Source of the DNA: Chersky-840 sp035532735
Lineage (GTDB): Bacteria; Actinomycetota; Acidimicrobiia; Acidimicrobiales; UBA8190
Assembly: GCA_035532735.1 (NCBI GenBank)
Contig: DATKQM010000065.1
Span: forward strand, 1-19,745
Length of the DNA stretch: 19,745 nt
Reading direction: 5' to 3'
Below the pieces are notes generated by a model, which searched no databases, had not been told where the DNA came from, and saw only the letters and a list, made by a program, of their open reading frames with translations. The translations under genes and the position numbers were made by a program. The first letter of the stretch is position 1; each line of letters opens with the position of its first letter. Positions 18,195 through 19,745 of the stretch are shown piece by piece.

Positions 18195-18944
18195 GTGCCT
18201 GACCTGGTTCTGATCCGCCACGGTGAGTCCACCTGGAACGCCCAGAACCTGTTCACGGGGTGGACCGACGTCGATCTCACGCCCAAGGGCGAGGCCGAGG
18301 CCCGACAGGCCGGCGCCCTATTGGCGGCCGAAGAGCGCAACGGCCTCGGGCTCCAGGTGGTCCACACCTCGGTCCTGACCCGGGCCGTGCGGAGCGCCAA
18401 CCTGGCCCTCGACGAGCTGGGCCGGAGCTGGCTCCCGGTGCGCCGGCACTGGCGTCTCAACGAGCGCCACTACGGCGACCTCCAGGGCCTCAACAAGAAG
18501 CAGACCACGGCCGAGTTCGGCGAGGAGAAGGTGAGGCTGTGGCGACGCAGCTACGACGTCCCGCCGCCGGCGTTGTCACGCGACGACGAGCGTCACCCCA
18601 TCCACGACCATCGCTACCGGGACCTCCCACCGGGAGTCCTACCCGACACCGAATGCCTGGCCGACGTGGTCCTGCGCATGGTGCCCTACTGGGAGGACGC
18701 CATCGCCGCGGATCTGCGCGCCTTCTCGGGCGTGCTCGTCGTGGCCCACGGGAACTCCATCCGGGCACTGGTCAAGTACCTGAAGGACATCCCCGACGAC
18801 GAGATCACGGGACTCGAGATCCCGACCGGCGTGCCGTGGTGGTTCCGCTTCGACGACCACCTCGAGCTCGTCGAGGACAAGCTGCTGGGTGACCCCGAGG
18901 CCATCCGGGCCGCGGCTGAGGCCGTCGCCCGCCAGGCCGGATAG
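18195..18944 (+). CDS. gpmA: 2,3-bisphosphoglycerate-dependent phosphoglycerate mutase
   Basis: GpmA interconverts 3- and 2-phosphoglycerate in glycolysis. From GTG 18195 it has 249 residues, the standard length. Motifs: LIRHGESTWN with the phosphorylated His 9, NLFTGWTDVDLTPKGEAEA, RLNERHYGDLQG with the acid/base Glu, and VVAHGNSIRALVKYL with the second catalytic His. GTG 18195 has no Shine-Dalgarno, but TACGCT (18182-18187), a TANNNT-type -10, ends 7 bases before it, so the transcript could be leaderless. The frame is open further upstream to 17868. It is divergent from dnaK and convergent with glnB. Confidence 0.95.
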   Translation: MPDLVLIRHGESTWNAQNLFTGWTDVDLTPKGEAEARQAGALLAAEERNGLGLQVVHTSVLTRAVRSANLALDELGRSWLPVRRHWRLNERHYGDLQGLNKKQTTAEFGEEKVRLWRRSYDVPPPALSRDDERHPIHDHRYRDLPPGVLPDTECLADVVLRMVPYWEDAIAADLRAFSGVLVVAHGNSIRALVKYLKDIPDDEITGLEIPTGVPWWFRFDDHLELVEDKLLGDPEAIRAAAEAVARQAG

Positions 18945-18953
18945 CCGGCTGAA

Positions 18954-18982
18954 CCCCCCGACCGGCCGGCGCGCCCGGGGGG
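18954..18982. terminator. GC-rich hairpin between convergent genes
   Basis: CCCCCCG (18954-18960) pairs with CGGGGGG (18976-18982) across a 15-base GC-rich loop. It begins 9 bases after the gpmA stop, in the 79-base gap before the end of glnB, and may stop transcription from both sides. No U-tract follows, as is common in actinobacteria. Confidence 0.45.
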
Positions 18983-19023
18983 GAGGCGTGCCGTGCCGGT
19001 CAGAGGCCCAGACCTTTCAGGGA

Positions 19024-19362
19024 TCAGAGGGCGTCGCGACCCCGCTCCCCGGTGCGCACCCGCACCACCGACTCCACCGGGATCACCCACACCTTTCCGT
19101 CACCGATCTTCCCGGTGGCGGCGGTGCTCACGATGGCGTCGACCACCTCGTCGGCCTGTGCATCGTCGACGAGTACCTCCACGCGGATCTTGGGGACGAA
19201 GTCCACCTCGTATTCCGCGCCTCGGTACACCTCTGTGTGGCCACGTTGGCGGCCGAAGCCCTGGGCCTCGGTGAGGGTCATGCCCTGGACGCCGAGCGTC
19301 TTCAGGGACTCCTTGACCTCATCGAGCTTGAAGGGCTTGAGGACTGCCACGACCAGCTTCAT
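19024..19362 (-). CDS. glnB: P-II nitrogen regulatory protein
   Basis: A PII signal protein (GlnB/GlnK), a trimer that senses 2-oxoglutarate and ATP/ADP and, when next to amtB, usually blocks the ammonium channel. The 112-residue protein starts MKLVVAVLKPFKLDEVKESL. The T-loop reads YRGAEYEVDFVPK with Tyr 51, the residue modified by uridylylation or, in actinobacteria, adenylylation. The C-terminal GKIGDGKVWV segment is also typical. ATG 19362 follows AGGGAG with a 7-base spacer. It lies 31 bases after amtB and so is co-transcribed; the actinobacterial glnD partner does not follow, as gpmA comes next on the other strand. The name glnK would be equally defensible. Confidence 0.96.
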   Translation of the reverse strand: MKLVVAVLKPFKLDEVKESLKTLGVQGMTLTEAQGFGRQRGHTEVYRGAEYEVDFVPKIRVEVLVDDAQADEVVDAIVSTAATGKIGDGKVWVIPVESVVRVRTGERGRDAL

Positions 19363-19393
19363 TGTGCGCTCCCTTTCGTCGATGTCGGCCGGG

Positions 19394-19745
19394 TCAACGA
19401 TCGCCTGCCGGAGGGGATTCTGACCCTAACGGCGGTGGTTTGGACCCGGTGAGGCCGGCCATCTCGAACGCACTTCCGCTTGTCCGGCTGGCGAACGTCT
19501 CGGTGGGGAAGGCCTCCTCGTCGTGGATGGCGAGGTCGCCGACTTCGAGGATCTCGTCCTTGTACCGGGCTCCACGGAGCACCAGGCCGATGAGCTTCAT
19601 CAAGATGAACGTCACGAGCGCAGACCAGAGGATGACCCAGATCGCCGCTCGGAACTGTTCCCACAACTGATGGGCGGAGCCCGAGTACATGAGGCCGCTC
19701 ACCGAGAACGTCAGGCAGTGGCCGGCGCTCGCTGCGTATGCCGAT
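19394..19745 (-). CDS. amtB: ammonium transporter AmtB, C-terminal part
   Basis: The gene enters from the right edge and ends at 19394; only the last 116 codons are in the window. GLMYSGSAHQLWEQF followed by a hydrophobic helix (AAIWVILWSALVTFILMKLI) matches the last transmembrane helix of Amt/Mep ammonium channels, and DEILEVGDLAIHDEEAFP matches the cytoplasmic tail that binds PII. After this the protein carries about 30 further Ser/Gly/Pro-rich residues. Adjacency to glnB, 31 bases on, supports the call. Start and N-terminal domains are outside the window. Confidence 0.9.
   Translation of the reverse strand, partial: SAYAASAGHCLTFSVSGLMYSGSAHQLWEQFRAAIWVILWSALVTFILMKLIGLVLRGARYKDEILEVGDLAIHDEEAFPTETFASRTSGSAFEMAGLTGSKPPPLGSESPPAGDR

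Noticed and set aside
17768..18460. N-terminal extension of the DnaK frame
   Set aside because: DnaK starts at the standard residue with a ribosome site; the extension is the shadow of gpmA and covers the promoter.

Overview
The window is high-GC DNA from an actinomycete-like bacterium (Actinomycetota). The evidence is the dnaK-grpE-dnaJ-hspR-clpB order with a MerR-type HspR, the three-part PurL/PurQ/PurS FGAM synthase, many GTG starts and strong third-position GC. A deep lineage such as Acidimicrobiia is plausible but cannot be settled from this sequence. There are no rRNA, tRNA or CRISPR features that I can see.

Left edge (1-751) is decayed accessory DNA. On the minus strand the window opens inside what looks like the 5' part of a group II intron, recognised by its characteristic short leader ORF. 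The intron interrupts the remains of a short-chain dehydrogenase gene that already carries an internal deletion. Next to it are a short tandem repeat and a small membrane-protein-like frame that seems frameshifted. Positions 752-1994 hold a compact fluoride-export operon on the minus strand, fluC-DUF190-fluC, with stop/start overlaps. Positions 2095-2304 hold an internally deleted VOC-family remnant on the plus strand.

Positions 2341-17767 hold the core of the window, almost all on the minus strand. Read in the direction of transcription it runs dnaK, grpE, dnaJ, hspR, clpB, then purA, purD, purB, purC, purS, purQ, and, after one small gene on the opposite strand, purL. dnaK to clpB is the HspR-controlled chaperone operon; a HAIR-like operator overlaps the -35 of the dnaK promoter. 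Only 120 bases separate clpB from purA, so heat-shock transcription could run on into the purine operon. Together the pur genes cover most of the route from phosphoribosylamine to AMP (purD, purLQS, purC, purB, purA); purF, purM, purN, purE, purK and purH are not in the window. The inverted gene at 4747-5205 encodes a basic, helical protein of unknown function with an AT-hook-like patch, and appears to be read from a leaderless promoter.

Right edge (17768-19745): a dnaK regulatory region, an unrecognised coding-like stretch, the glycolytic gene gpmA on the plus strand, and convergent with it the nitrogen-sensing pair amtB (only its 3' end in the window) and glnB on the minus strand, separated from gpmA by a GC-rich hairpin that may be a shared terminator.
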